DNA of 64,000 nucleotides from JBAVOR01 sp049692255 (GCA_049692255.1 JBAVOR010000006.1:11279-75278), one strand, 5' to 3'. Positions 8,753 to 18,048 are shown, numbered from the stretch's first letter. Notes: generated by a model not told the origin, from the sequence alone. Translations and numbers: made by a program.

Positions 8753-9796
8753 ATGAACACAAAAAAACCACGCATTGAACACGCACAAACTATAGCACTG
8801 GTTGCCGGCAAGTCGGGAGGGCACATTATCCCCGCACTCACTATTGCTCAACAGTACAAAAAAAAAGATCCTAACACGCGACTAATTTTTTTCACTTCAC
8901 AAACGCATCTCGATTACACCATTCTTTCGCAATACCCGTTTATTACCCATATTCCATTACCGGCAGATCAAAAACCACGATTCTCACGTTCATTCTTTAA
9001 AAATGTATATTATTTTCTTTGGTCATTCTGGCGCAGCTACACTATTTTAAAACAGCAATCAGTGAGCTTAGTGATCAGCACTGGTGGCTATGTTTCCTTA
9101 CCAGTGTCTATTGGCGCCTATCTAGCACGCGTTCCCATAGCGCTGCACGAGCTCAATGCCGTTCCTGGTATTGCTGCGGTATATATGGCTGTGTTGTGCA
9201 CCGAAATCTTTGTCAGCTTTGAAACGAGTAAGAAATTTTTCCCCACCCATAAAACAAAGGCGCACCCCTATCCACTCAAATTTGATAAACACAAATTGAT
9301 CTCAAAAGACAACGCACGAGAACAACTTTCTTTTGATTTGCAAAAAAAAACGGTGCTGGTGTTGGGTGGCTCTCAAGGGTCAATCTTTTTAAACACCCTG
9401 GTAAAAGACTGGGTGTGCGCGCACCCTACATTACACAGTAAGATACAAGTTATTCATCAAACCGGGCATCTTGATCATAACGATTTTAGCACATTATACG
9501 CACAGCATGGTATTACTGCACAGGTATTTACCTACCACCATGCCATTGAAACGTACTATCGAGCTGCAGATATTGTGGTGTGCCGTGCTGGCGCAGGCAC
9601 ACTCTTTGAATCACTCTTTTTTGAAATTCCTATTATTACTATTCCCTTGGAAATCGATTCGACAGCGCACCAAGTAAATAACGCACAAGAATGCGCACGC
9701 GCACACCCAGAACGCGTTACGGTATTACGCCAAGCACAGCTAGCAAAAGACCGCTCCACATTTGATCAAACGATGCAAAGTAAGCTAGGGTTGTAA
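8753..9796 (+). CDS. murG: MurG, lipid II-forming GlcNAc transferase
   Basis: This 347-residue GT28 enzyme adds GlcNAc from UDP-GlcNAc to lipid I on the inner face of the inner membrane, giving lipid II. Seen: the glycine loop AGKSGGHIIPALTIA (usually GTGGHVFPA), ISTGGYVSLP, HELNAVPGIA, the second glycine motif VLGGSQGSIFLN, and the donor-binding CRAGAGTLFESLFFEIP with PLEIDSTAHQVNNA. The length is normal. The gene stands alone here, away from the usual mur cluster. Together with murB, uppS and the PBP in this window it shows peptidoglycan synthesis. Confidence 0.93.
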   Translation: MNTKKPRIEHAQTIALVAGKSGGHIIPALTIAQQYKKKDPNTRLIFFTSQTHLDYTILSQYPFITHIPLPADQKPRFSRSFFKNVYYFLWSFWRSYTILKQQSVSLVISTGGYVSLPVSIGAYLARVPIALHELNAVPGIAAVYMAVLCTEIFVSFETSKKFFPTHKTKAHPYPLKFDKHKLISKDNAREQLSFDLQKKTVLVLGGSQGSIFLNTLVKDWVCAHPTLHSKIQVIHQTGHLDHNDFSTLYAQHGITAQVFTYHHAIETYYRAADIVVCRAGAGTLFESLFFEIPIITIPLEIDSTAHQVNNAQECARAHPERVTVLRQAQLAKDRSTFDQTMQSKLGL

Positions 9797-9831
9797 AAGT
9801 GAAAAATCGACCCAAGAACCCATTGTGCTCT

Positions 9832-11709
9832 TCACTTGTTCGATGGCCAACCGTCAGGTTTTGCTCCCAAGCTAAAAACAAAATAGTTTAACCCTGCCTT
9901 ACGAATTACCGGATAATGTTCAATGCTCACGGGGCCTTTAATCAGTTGCTGGAAAAACTGTTCACCATAACTGTTTAAGGCACCGTTGGTTATAAAATTA
10001 GTATCTATGTGCGCAATTACGTACTGCTTAATATCGGCAATGGTAGTAGCAGCATTTTTGCGGTAATCAAAGATCCATCTTTTTAGATTCTCTCCCAATT
10101 CACGCAGTACGCTATCGCTCAATTGCACCTTATCATCCGCACCACTATAGTATTTTTTGTCGAAAAATATCCCTTGCGCAAACTGGTCAACACGCAACAC
10201 ACTCGGGTTCAACTCATAGTAATAGGTACCCGAACCAGTCCCTTGAGGGAAAAAACAGTCTGCCAATAGCACCACTCCCCGTATTTTAGTGTCTTGCTCT
10301 ATTAATAATCCATTGCTATTCGGTTTTAAATTATTTTGAATATCAGTAGTATTGTAGGGGTCTTTAATTGCGGTAAAAAATGCTTGCTTGCCCAAAGAAC
10401 CGGTGTGCAATTTGGTCATAAATTTTTTAGCTTTAGCTGCATCATTAGTGGATAATGCAACAATATATAACCAAGCCTGCTTTTCATTCACGCAGGGTCG
10501 AATCAGTGAAAAGTTAAACAGTTGGCCCACATTCATTTGTTTCAGCAGTTGGAAATCTTTAGTTTGATAACTGATCCAAATGGTATATGGTTCATCAAAT
10601 AAAAGTTCTGCACTGCTTTCTGGTGACTGCTTATCTTTTTGTGCTTTTTTTATTTGCTCTTTCAATTGCGCCGTTGACTTTACCCAGAGCGAACAGGCTA
10701 CAGGGGTAATATCACGAATTAATCCATTGATCGGCTGAGAAAAATTGCCAATCCCTAACCCTTGTGCATCAACGCGAAGCGCACTACCATCATTGTATAA
10801 TTCGTATGAATATAATAGCGAAGATTCTAACGTCCATTTGGGGTTTTTCTCGGTACCTGTGTTACTCACGTTACAAATACCAAAAGGAGCAATGGGTATG
10901 TATGCAAGCGGAGTAGTTCCATCGGTAATGGTAAAGCCACGGTCAGTACCAACCGGTGGGCGAATTGCGTTTGGCGCATCTGCTTTTGTTTGAAGCATGC
11001 TAAACGTTTTCTGTTCCAATGTTACCGTGTATGGAGTGGCATCATAAGTAAACGCCAGCTGAACTTCTTTGTTGCTGTTATTAATAAATTGTCCTAAAAA
11101 TGCAGTTCCTTCGCCTTTAACATCAAGGCTTTCTCCTACCAGGGCACCGCGCCTACTAAACACACGGTAATAGTACACATTGCTATCATCTGGTCCCCAC
11201 GAAGTAAGCAACCGATCATAAAATTTATTCTTTTGCTGCGTTCCCTTATCTGCTGTATTGAACGTCTTTTTTTGCATCTCTTTCAGCTGATCTATCGTAG
11301 TAGGAAAAGCATTCGATTTGCCATTTGTTTCTTGTGTACTCAACCAAATAGAAAAGAAAAGCTTTCGTTTGTAAAACTGTTCCCCAGAATTAGTAAATGG
11401 TGCTAACGCAACACTTTTATTCAAATTACCCCCAAACCGCGCGCCCATAACTGATGTTTGCTTTTCTTCACCAATAGTTATGGGTACCGGTGTATCGTTA
11501 TACACCCGATAAGTGTATTGATACGAATCGGGCACCATACCAAACCCCATCCCCATTCCTTTGACTGAATTAATACCTCCGGTAAATGCTCCTTTAATTT
11601 GCGTGGTTGTTTGGTCAAAATTTTGGTTAAACGAATCGGTATCTTGATCGGCACGCACATATCTACCTATGCTTAACGTCAGTAACAGCACCATCACTCT
11701 ACACTTCAT
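9832..11709 (-). CDS. Large exported protein, unknown
   Basis: The start at 11709 (MKCRVMVLLLTLSIGRYVRA) gives a signal peptide and has GGAG seven bases upstream; the frame could extend to 11787 but without such support. The protein has about 625 residues. It begins with a Gly/Met-rich stretch, then a beta-rich segment around YRVYNDTPVPITIGEE, and includes Lys/Gln-rich helices near the middle. No enzyme motif, repeat family or barrel C-terminus is seen. The divergent neighbour at 11842 has a similar opening strand (SYIVNNSNQNIVIGIAID), so the two may share an immunoglobulin-like fold (inference). Confidence 0.7.
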   Translation of the reverse strand: MKCRVMVLLLTLSIGRYVRADQDTDSFNQNFDQTTTQIKGAFTGGINSVKGMGMGFGMVPDSYQYTYRVYNDTPVPITIGEEKQTSVMGARFGGNLNKSVALAPFTNSGEQFYKRKLFFSIWLSTQETNGKSNAFPTTIDQLKEMQKKTFNTADKGTQQKNKFYDRLLTSWGPDDSNVYYYRVFSRRGALVGESLDVKGEGTAFLGQFINNSNKEVQLAFTYDATPYTVTLEQKTFSMLQTKADAPNAIRPPVGTDRGFTITDGTTPLAYIPIAPFGICNVSNTGTEKNPKWTLESSLLYSYELYNDGSALRVDAQGLGIGNFSQPINGLIRDITPVACSLWVKSTAQLKEQIKKAQKDKQSPESSAELLFDEPYTIWISYQTKDFQLLKQMNVGQLFNFSLIRPCVNEKQAWLYIVALSTNDAAKAKKFMTKLHTGSLGKQAFFTAIKDPYNTTDIQNNLKPNSNGLLIEQDTKIRGVVLLADCFFPQGTGSGTYYYELNPSVLRVDQFAQGIFFDKKYYSGADDKVQLSDSVLRELGENLKRWIFDYRKNAATTIADIKQYVIAHIDTNFITNGALNSYGEQFFQQLIKGPVSIEHYPVIRKAGLNYFVFSLGAKPDGWPSNK

Positions 11710-11774
11710 AGCACACTCCTTCTTTTTAGTACCATAACTATGCCATTGCGCGCGAGCGAGAAGCAAGCATTCTA

Positions 11775-11805
11775 TTGACTTGATCAAAGGCGAGTGTGGT
11801 ATAAT
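11775..11805 (+). promoter_or_regulatory. Promoter for the exported protein at 11842
   Basis: TTGACT (11775-11780) and a perfect TATAAT (11800-11805) are separated by 19 bases, slightly wide. They lie 36 bases before the ATG at 11842, and GGAG is present as ribosome site. Confidence 0.45.
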
Positions 11806-11841
11806 TGTAGTAGCAATAATGCTATAAAAATGGAGTAACTT

Positions 11842-12309
11842 ATGAAAAAACTATTCTTTTTATTGTTAATTATGGGAATGAGTATCTGTTATAGCTCATT
11901 AAAATCAGATAGTTATATAGTTAACAATTCAAATCAAAATATTGTTATTGGCATAGCTATAGATATTGCTTCAAAGCCTACTGGAAGATTTAATGGGCCT
12001 TATATCCATCATCCACTAGTTCCTGGTCAAACTGCAATACTGAGCAAGAATTTTACTGCAAGGCTGAATAAGTATTACAGCATAGAAACGGGACTTATAA
12101 TAAGAGGTGTTGTAATTAATCCGAATGCAGATTATACGCAAGTAGCTGCTGGACCTATTCCCTATTTAGATAATGTAATTTATTCCTACTCAGGGGATGG
12201 AAAACTTACCTTTAAAGATGTAGAAACACCTCCAATGGTAAAACAAGAGCCTTGGTGGGAAGAAAAGGGGTGGTGGGACGTAAAAGATTTAGAACTATTA
12301 AAGCACTAG
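11842..12309 (+). CDS. Small exported protein, unknown
   Basis: This 155-residue protein has signal peptide MKKLFFLLLIMGMSICYSS. The mature part is beta-rich (SYIVNNSNQNIVIGIAID, TAILSKNFTARLNKYYSI) and ends in a Trp/Glu-rich tail (EPWWEEKGWWDVKD). The gene is visibly more AT-rich than its neighbours. Its 3' end overlaps the convergent PBP gene by 12 bases. No family is recognised. The opening strand resembles that of the large exported protein encoded divergently at 9832-11709. Confidence 0.65.
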   Translation: MKKLFFLLLIMGMSICYSSLKSDSYIVNNSNQNIVIGIAIDIASKPTGRFNGPYIHHPLVPGQTAILSKNFTARLNKYYSIETGLIIRGVVINPNADYTQVAAGPIPYLDNVIYSYSGDGKLTFKDVETPPMVKQEPWWEEKGWWDVKDLELLKH

Positions 12310-14208
12310 CAAATTAAACGCAGCGTTATCATTGCGTGCACACAACTCACCAGTGTAGCGGTTGACTGCAATTTCACGCAGGGCAGTATCAAGAGCAAAC
12401 TGTTTCTTTTCATGCGCCAGTAACTGATTAAACTGCACCCAGATAGGAAATGCCGTTGCTGCGGGGTACACATCTTTACCCATGGAACGATTATCGTCAA
12501 AGCCAATATACACAGCAGTGGTATAGCTGGGCGTCGAACCGCAAAACCAGCACGTACGGCAGTCATTGGTGGTACCTGTTTTGCCAATGCATTCGGTAGT
12601 TAACTGTTCACCTTTGCGTGCGAGCAAACGTCCCATTCCTAAACTCAACACCCGTACCAATTGACCAACTACACCCGAAGAAAGCACTCGCTCTGCTGTT
12701 GCATTCACTTTAAAAGCGGTAATACCGTTGTGTGTTTTGATCGCGCGAATACAGTTTGGTTCAACATACGTTCCATCGTGAGCAAAGACGTTAAACATAC
12801 CGATCGCTTCTTTTAACGTGCCATCAACACAGCCGAGCGCCAACGATGGATATGGTGGCAATCCATGGAGATGAAATTTCTTTGCTAATGCAATAACGTT
12901 ACTAATACCCACTGAAAGCAATGTTTTAATAGTCACGATATTATTTGAGTGCGTAAGCGCATATGCTAACGTCATTTCCCCTTCAAACCGTTCATTGTAA
13001 TTGCGGGGCTGCCATACTTTTCCATGCACATCTATACTCAACGGCTCATCAATTTCAGCATGCGCAAATGTAAGGCCACTGCGCATAGCCGCTGAATAAA
13101 TGATCGGTTTAAAAATAGAACCGAACTGTCGCTTTGCTTGCATGGCACGATTAAATTGTGATTGCGCATAGTTGTCGCCGCCAATCATTGCTTTAATTTC
13201 ACCCGTATCAACCGCCATGCACAGTAATGCACCATTAATATCGGAACCTAACTTATTTTTTAAATTAAGTAGGTTTTGGTTAAATACCTGTTCTGCCTGC
13301 TTTTGCATGGTACGGTTAAACGTGGTGTGAATGATATACCCGCCGCTGTACAACTTTTTCTTACCTACTATCTGTTCAACTTGTTGCCGCACATACTCAC
13401 GAATAAACAGCCCCCACTCTTGTTTCTCTTCTTGTTTAATGCACAGCTCTTCTGCTTTTGCTTCTTGATAACATGCATCATCTATTAATCCCAACATGCG
13501 CATGCTATGCAATACAACGTTGCGTCGTTGCACAGCGCTCAATGGACAATACAGCGGGCAATAACAAGCTGGCGATTTTACAATGGCCGCCAAGGTTGCT
13601 GCTTGCGTCACTGTACAGTCACTAATAGATTTACCCCAGAACCGTTGTGCGGCTGCTTCTACACCATAAATACCTGCACCAAAATATACATTATTCAAAT
13701 ACGCCTGCATAATCTGTTCTTTAGTGCATTGCGCTTCTATTACTAATGAAAAAAGCTGTTCCTTTATCTTGCGAGAAATCGTTTTACGCGCATCAAAAAA
13801 AAGAAGCTTTACCAACTGCTGCGTGATGGTGCTTGCACCTTGTACTATTTGGCGCCTATAACAATTGATAAGCACTGATCGCACAATCCCTTTAATTGAT
13901 ATACCGTGGTGAGCCCAGAAATTATGATCTTCCGCTGCTACAAATGCATTAACCACATGTACAGGAATAAGTGAAAAAGACACAGGAACTCGTTTGTCAA
14001 CAGAAAATCGGGTGATTTCTGCTCCATCATCGCTGAGCACAATTGATGGCACATCTTCACGAAACTTATCAAGCACGGTCAAGTCGACCACCGTGTATGA
14101 ACCATAGATGTAGAAAAATATACCAGCGCCAATACAGCTAGATAAAAGAAGCGTGGTAATAACGGAAGTGATAACACGGGAATACATGTAAGCGGCACTT
14201 TCTCGCAT
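12298..14208 (-). CDS. mrcA: Class A penicillin-binding protein (PBP1A type)
   Basis: This bifunctional wall synthase has a short cytoplasmic head and one membrane anchor (VITSVITTLLLSSCIGAGIF). A GT51 transglycosylase follows with AAEDHNFWAHHG (catalytic Glu), QGASTITQQL and the KSPACYCPL region. The transpeptidase has SIFK (SxxK serine), SNN (SxN) and KTGTT. It polymerises lipid II and cross-links the peptides. The longest frame starts at 14235, but that ATG lies inside a terminator hairpin, so 14208 or 14187 is more likely; neither has a strong ribosome site. The length is slightly short for PBP1A and no OB domain is obvious. Confidence 0.9.
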   Translation of the reverse strand: MRESAAYMYSRVITSVITTLLLSSCIGAGIFFYIYGSYTVVDLTVLDKFREDVPSIVLSDDGAEITRFSVDKRVPVSFSLIPVHVVNAFVAAEDHNFWAHHGISIKGIVRSVLINCYRRQIVQGASTITQQLVKLLFFDARKTISRKIKEQLFSLVIEAQCTKEQIMQAYLNNVYFGAGIYGVEAAAQRFWGKSISDCTVTQAATLAAIVKSPACYCPLYCPLSAVQRRNVVLHSMRMLGLIDDACYQEAKAEELCIKQEEKQEWGLFIREYVRQQVEQIVGKKKLYSGGYIIHTTFNRTMQKQAEQVFNQNLLNLKNKLGSDINGALLCMAVDTGEIKAMIGGDNYAQSQFNRAMQAKRQFGSIFKPIIYSAAMRSGLTFAHAEIDEPLSIDVHGKVWQPRNYNERFEGEMTLAYALTHSNNIVTIKTLLSVGISNVIALAKKFHLHGLPPYPSLALGCVDGTLKEAIGMFNVFAHDGTYVEPNCIRAIKTHNGITAFKVNATAERVLSSGVVGQLVRVLSLGMGRLLARKGEQLTTECIGKTGTTNDCRTCWFCGSTPSYTTAVYIGFDDNRSMGKDVYPAATAFPIWVQFNQLLAHEKKQFALDTALREIAVNRYTGELCARNDNAAFNLLVL

Positions 14209-14212
14209 AGGC

Positions 14213-14247
14213 AAAAAAAAGAGCCGTATTTTCATACGGCTCTTTTT
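14213..14247 (-). terminator. Rho-independent terminator, bidirectional
   Basis: The perfect inverted repeat GAGCCGTAT (14221-14229) / ATACGGCTC (14234-14242) has loop TTTC. Eight A on the left give U8 on the minus strand, and five T on the right serve the plus strand. It ends the transcript of the gene at 14271-14681, just before the PBP gene. Confidence 0.85.
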
Positions 14248-14270
14248 ACAATTTATTCAACTCGTGTAAT

Positions 14271-14681
14271 TTACACTAAGAATTCTTCAGTATGAAGCTT
14301 TTTCTTAGGAGTTAAGCCAAGCTTTTTTTGAATCCATGTGCATTTTTTTACTGCAATTACTGCTGTAACTACGGCAGCTGTTGCAACAGAAAAAATTGCG
14401 AACTCTTTTGTTTTCAAACATGCTTTTACATCAGCAGCTTTAACAGTACGCAGGTAATTAACTGCTTTTTCAACTTTTTCGCTTACAAAGTTTTTCTTTT
14501 TCGTATCTGTAACTTTTGCCGTATCAGTACTATTTTTATTCTCTACCGCAGCAATGTTACTATTCAGTTCTATTTTTTCTTCTTTAGTAAACACAGTATT
14601 TACCGTTGCATCAGCTGCTTGTTCTTGCGCAAAGCCAACTGTTGAAACAACAAGAAGTGAGAGTATCAAAAACTTTTTCAT
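14271..14681 (-). CDS. Small exported/membrane protein, unknown
   Basis: This 136-residue protein has signal peptide MKKFLILSLLVVSTVGFAQE. A polar Lys/Thr/Asn-rich middle follows, then a hydrophobic segment near residues 95-112 (AIFSVATAAVVTAVIAV) and a basic tail. AAAGGA sits six bases before the ATG, a good promoter lies upstream and a strong terminator follows, so it is a single-gene transcript that is probably well expressed. No family is recognised. It could be a small inner-membrane-anchored periplasmic protein. Confidence 0.7.
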   Translation of the reverse strand: MKKFLILSLLVVSTVGFAQEQAADATVNTVFTKEEKIELNSNIAAVENKNSTDTAKVTDTKKKNFVSEKVEKAVNYLRTVKAADVKACLKTKEFAIFSVATAAVVTAVIAVKKCTWIQKKLGLTPKKKLHTEEFLV

Positions 14682-14737
14682 GTAAAATCCTTTATGTAAA
14701 AGATAGTTCTTATATTCTTACACAGATGACACTGGTT

Positions 14738-14765
14738 ATGTTACTGTAATACAGAAACTTGTCAA
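14738..14765 (-). promoter_or_regulatory. Promoter for the gene at 14271-14681
   Basis: Read on the minus strand: TTGACA (14765-14760), a 16-base spacer, then TAACAT (14743-14738), about 57 bases before the ATG. Confidence 0.55.
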
Positions 14766-14805
14766 TATATTATTAACAAATGAAATAATAATACAAAGAT
14801 TAATA

Positions 14806-15294
14806 ATGATTAATGCATTGCCAACTAAAAAATTTTATACAATCACCTTTACTCTTATCATACTTGAACTCTTGATTTCTTATGCTTGTGCTTGGAGCGC
14901 TCTACAATTAGTATTTGTATGGCTATGCATATCACTCTTGCAACCAACTTCACATGCACGCATTTGCTTTTTAAGTGCGTGGGTATTGGTGCGGGATTTT
15001 TGTATTGCTAGCACTATCATCACTCCGCTGATTATGCTTATTGCGGTTATCAATAGCACTCGCTATGTACGCATTTTTTTTAATGGAGAAAGCACGGTGG
15101 TGTGCACTGGCATTATACTGTTTTTTGCCTATATCCATGAATATATACTTGCGCTCCCTGCCCATGCTACATTCTTTTTTATACCCTATACAGGACCTGC
15201 ATTTTTTGCTACACTGTTACTAATTGTATTATTATTGAAATATGGTTACATGGATAGGTGGACAATCGCTCATCGCAAGACATCTTCGCGCTGA
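14806..15294 (+). CDS. Integral membrane protein, possibly MreD-like
   Basis: This 162-residue, strongly hydrophobic protein has about five membrane segments: residues 10-30, 32-48, 60-85, 95-117 and 125-147. Size and topology would fit MreD, the membrane partner of MreB/MreC, but no diagnostic residue was seen and mreB lies 16 kb away. The last 15 codons overlap the 5' end of the RNase P RNA, which is unusual. The true stop is fixed, so either the C-terminal tail (TIAHRKTSSR) is encoded by RNA-gene bases or the RNA gene recruited this end. Confidence 0.6.
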   Translation: MINALPTKKFYTITFTLIILELLISYACAWSALQLVFVWLCISLLQPTSHARICFLSAWVLVRDFCIASTIITPLIMLIAVINSTRYVRIFFNGESTVVCTGIILFFAYIHEYILALPAHATFFFIPYTGPAFFATLLLIVLLLKYGYMDRWTIAHRKTSSR

Positions 15295-15616
15295 GAGGAA
15301 AGTCCGGACTCCTAACGAATAAGGGACCTTGGAAGAAGTTATATTCAATCAAGGGTGATGTTAAAATCAACGGAAAGTGCCACAGAAAATAACCGCCTTT
15401 TTTCAACCAAAAAAAGGCACGGGTGAAAAAGTGTGGTAAAAGCACACTGCTCAATATCAGTAATGGATTGAGCGGGCAAACCCTCCCTGGAGCAAGATCA
15501 AATAGCGCGTACGATTATTCGTTTCGATTTAAACGTGCTGGTAGATCGCGTCAGATAAATGATTGTCGTTCGGTCTTTGCAGGCTGATTACAGAATCCGG
15601 CTTATAGCCTATCCAT
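15250..15616 (+). ncRNA. rnpB: RNase P RNA (bacterial type A)
   Basis: This is the catalytic RNA that cuts 5' leaders from pre-tRNAs. Landmarks in order: ATGGATAGG (15250-15258), which pairs perfectly with CCTATCCAT (15608-15616) as P1; GAGGAAAGTCCGGACTCC at 15294-15311, the conserved P4 5' region; CCTCCCTGGAGCAAGATCAA near 15482, the CR IV/P15-type region with AAATAG after it; and ACAGAATCCGGCTTATAG near 15590, the conserved 3' region with the P4 3' strand. The length of about 367 nt is normal. The 5' end overlaps the upstream membrane-protein ORF by 45 nt. End points come from the P1 pairing. Confidence 0.95.
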
Positions 15617-15662
15617 GGATTCTTCAAAAATCCCCCATCCACATATCTAAGGTAGGCAGTAC

Positions 15663-16400
15663 ATGAAGCTCCTAAAACGTATCTTTCCCTATGCATGGCT
15701 TGCACCATTTGTTTGCTTCTTTACCGGCTACTACCTTGCAGATCGCCTTTTTACTACCGCTTCATTTACTTGCCCCACATTAGTCGGCATGCCCTTGTAC
15801 GAAGCGTGTACTCTTACTCACCGCTATGATCTTAACCTGCGCATTATACAGACTGTTGTTGATGACCAAAAACCGGCCCACACTATTATAAATCAAAAGC
15901 CGAGTGCTGGTGAGCATATTAAAGCCAAGCAAACGGTTTTTTGTACTCTCTCGTGTCTGAGCTCTACGCAGCTGGCCCCTTCATACGAAGGACAAAAAAA
16001 AGACACCATTAACGAAGATTTGAAAAAAAACAGCATTAAAGGGAAATTTCACCGAATTCCCTATCGCAGCATTCCAGACATGTGCATTGGACAAACCCCT
16101 ACCACTGGAACACCAATCCCTGTTCAAGGCATTGATCTGTACATCACGCAATCGGTTCCTACTTTAGTGATTATGCCCAATCTCACGCATATAACAGCGC
16201 AAGAAGCAAAAAATATATTAGCTCAACAGAGCTTGGCACCGTTGCTCGTGCATGATGTTGCAGTAAATAGCACCCATCTTTGCACTAATTGTATCGTAAC
16301 AGCTCAGCGCCCAGCGCAAGGCACTGTTATTAATCTCTCACAGGCACCAAATATACAACTGCTTGTGCATGATAGCACCCATGATTATTTGATTGAATAA
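15663..16400 (+). CDS. PASTA-domain membrane-anchored protein
   Basis: This 245-residue protein has one N-terminal membrane anchor (residues 8-28, AWLAPFVCFFTGYYLADRLF). Three PASTA-like units follow, at about 35-98, 100-160 and 168-237. PASTA features are visible, such as MPNLTHITAQEAKNILAQQS and AQRPAQGTVI. PASTA domains bind uncross-linked peptidoglycan or lipid II and usually belong to PBPs or Ser/Thr kinases. Here no kinase or PBP domain is attached, so it is a stand-alone sensor or scaffold. It starts 46 bases after rnpB and overlaps convergent gpsA by 16 bases. Confidence 0.8.
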   Translation: MKLLKRIFPYAWLAPFVCFFTGYYLADRLFTTASFTCPTLVGMPLYEACTLTHRYDLNLRIIQTVVDDQKPAHTIINQKPSAGEHIKAKQTVFCTLSCLSSTQLAPSYEGQKKDTINEDLKKNSIKGKFHRIPYRSIPDMCIGQTPTTGTPIPVQGIDLYITQSVPTLVIMPNLTHITAQEAKNILAQQSLAPLLVHDVAVNSTHLCTNCIVTAQRPAQGTVINLSQAPNIQLLVHDSTHDYLIE

Positions 16401-17344
16401 AGCAACGCGTGCGCTTTTTCTTGACCAGAAACTATGCGGATAAGTATGTGTGTGAGTGGGAACTGCTGCCAATGACGCGTAACTTGCGGCTCAAGCGCAC
16501 GTAACGTATTGATTCCTTCGGGTAATCTACCCAGCTTTTGTTCTATTGACTCTAAAGATTCCCCTGTGCCAATCAACTGCCCACACGCCTTGTTTTTACT
16601 CAGACCCCCAAATGCACTCAATACACTATCACCAATGCCTGCTAAACTATACACAGACTGTTCATCACCGTGATACTGGCGTATAAGATTTTTCAATTCG
16701 GCAAGTGCCCGTACAAACAGCAGAGCCTGTGCATTATCACCACAGCCTATACCTTGCAATGCGCCAATCAGAATAGCGATAACATTTTTATAAGCGCCAA
16801 CAAGCTGTATACCATGTATATCCGTAGAGATATCAGCTACACAATACGTATTAGTCAACAGTGCCGCAACCTGCTGCGCAACCGCACTTTCATGCGCTGC
16901 AACTACAAAACCGGTCATCTGTTTATGCATGAGTTCACGCGCATAACTGGGGCCAGAAACAACTACCCCCGGCACGTCATCACCCCATACATCACGAATG
17001 ATATCGAGCGGCAACAGTGCAGTGCCAATCTCAATTCCTTTGCTTAAATTGACTATGCTTTTGAGCCCCACTGGACGCACTGATGATAACACAGAACGCA
17101 TATGCGCTACGGGAATAGCTTGAAATGCTATTGCTGCGCCTTGCAATGCTTCTGCTAATGATGCAGTTGCATGAATGGCGTTGGGTAATACGATATTTGG
17201 CATATACCGTGCATTATTGCGTGTTTGATTAATCATATCGGCAACTTCCGGTTCAAAACACCAAAGCCGAACGGAATGTCCATTCGTTGCTAACAAATGC
17301 GCAATGGCAGTACCCCACGCACCAGCACCTAACACGGCAATCAT
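16385..17344 (-). CDS. gpsA: NAD(P)-dependent glycerol-3-phosphate dehydrogenase
   Basis: This 319-residue enzyme reduces dihydroxyacetone phosphate to sn-glycerol-3-phosphate for phospholipid synthesis. The Rossmann motif is VLGAGAWGTAIAHLLATNGH at the N-terminus. Also seen: NLSKGIEIGT, VVSGPSYARELM, the catalytic Lys region GAYKNVIAILIGALQG, and LAGIGDSVLSAFGGLSKN. The length is normal. It begins two bases after the uppS stop, and the uppS end (GGTAGGTAA) supplies its ribosome site, so the two are coupled. Confidence 0.93.
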   Translation of the reverse strand: MIAVLGAGAWGTAIAHLLATNGHSVRLWCFEPEVADMINQTRNNARYMPNIVLPNAIHATASLAEALQGAAIAFQAIPVAHMRSVLSSVRPVGLKSIVNLSKGIEIGTALLPLDIIRDVWGDDVPGVVVSGPSYARELMHKQMTGFVVAAHESAVAQQVAALLTNTYCVADISTDIHGIQLVGAYKNVIAILIGALQGIGCGDNAQALLFVRALAELKNLIRQYHGDEQSVYSLAGIGDSVLSAFGGLSKNKACGQLIGTGESLESIEQKLGRLPEGINTLRALEPQVTRHWQQFPLTHILIRIVSGQEKAHALLYSIK

Positions 17345-17346
17345 AG

Positions 17347-18048
17347 TTACCTACCAAAATTTCTTTTAACAGACATGAAATAGTTCACCGCTTCGAACAA
17401 ATCGGTTTCTTGAATAGCAGGCCAAAACGTATCGGTAAAATAAAGCTCACTGTATGCTGCTTGGTACAACAAAAAGTTACTCAACCGCCGCACACCACCA
17501 GTACGAATAATAAGATCAGGAGCCGGCATGCCATTAGTCCATAACCGCTCATTGAATAGTGCATCAGTAATATCATTGGGCTCTATAACCCCTGCTTTTA
17601 CTTGCTGTGCCAGGTGACGCACGGTGCTGACGATCTCTTGACGCCCGCCGTAACAAAATAAAATTTGAACGTGCAATGCTTTGCCGTCTTTACTTGTTTC
17701 TTCTAATGTCTCTATTGCAGGCAATACGTGTGCTGGGAACTGTTGTCTGTCCCCCACAAAGGTCATACGCACACCAGATTTTACTAGGTCTTGCATGTAC
17801 GACCGCGCTCCCTGCACCACTAAATCGAACAGATAGGCAAGCTCAGCGGCGGTACGATTAAAATTTTCTAAAGAGAATGCATACAGGGTAAGATATGATA
17901 TATGCTGCTGCAAACAAAACTCAACCACCCTTTTTACCGCTTGCACCCCTGCCTTATGTCCTTCATACGATGGCTGACCATGCACCTTAGCGTAGCGACG
18001 ATTGCCATCCATAATGCAGGCTAAATGTTTTATTGATACTTGCTCCAC
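17347..18048 (-). CDS. uppS: Isoprenyl (undecaprenyl) diphosphate synthase
   Basis: This cis-prenyltransferase builds the C55 lipid carrier for peptidoglycan from FPP and IPP. Seen: the catalytic Asp motif CIMDGNRRYAKVHG, GHKAGVQAVKRVVEFC, YLTLYAFSLENFNR, FCYGGRQEIV, and the C-terminal PAPDLIIRTGG and SNFLLYQAAYSELYF. The frame extends to a TTG at 18069. A GTG at 18048 is preferred because AAGGA lies four bases upstream. The start overlaps the upstream membrane-protein gene by 19 bases. Positions of the catalytic Asp and the RxG region fit UppS. Confidence 0.92.
   Translation of the reverse strand: MEQVSIKHLACIMDGNRRYAKVHGQPSYEGHKAGVQAVKRVVEFCLQQHISYLTLYAFSLENFNRTAAELAYLFDLVVQGARSYMQDLVKSGVRMTFVGDRQQFPAHVLPAIETLEETSKDGKALHVQILFCYGGRQEIVSTVRHLAQQVKAGVIEPNDITDALFNERLWTNGMPAPDLIIRTGGVRRLSNFLLYQAAYSELYFTDTFWPAIQETDLFEAVNYFMSVKRNFGR

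Noticed and set aside
14806..15294. Firm mreD assignment
   Set aside because: Size and topology fit, but no diagnostic motif or mreB/mreC neighbour supports it, so only a possibility is stated.
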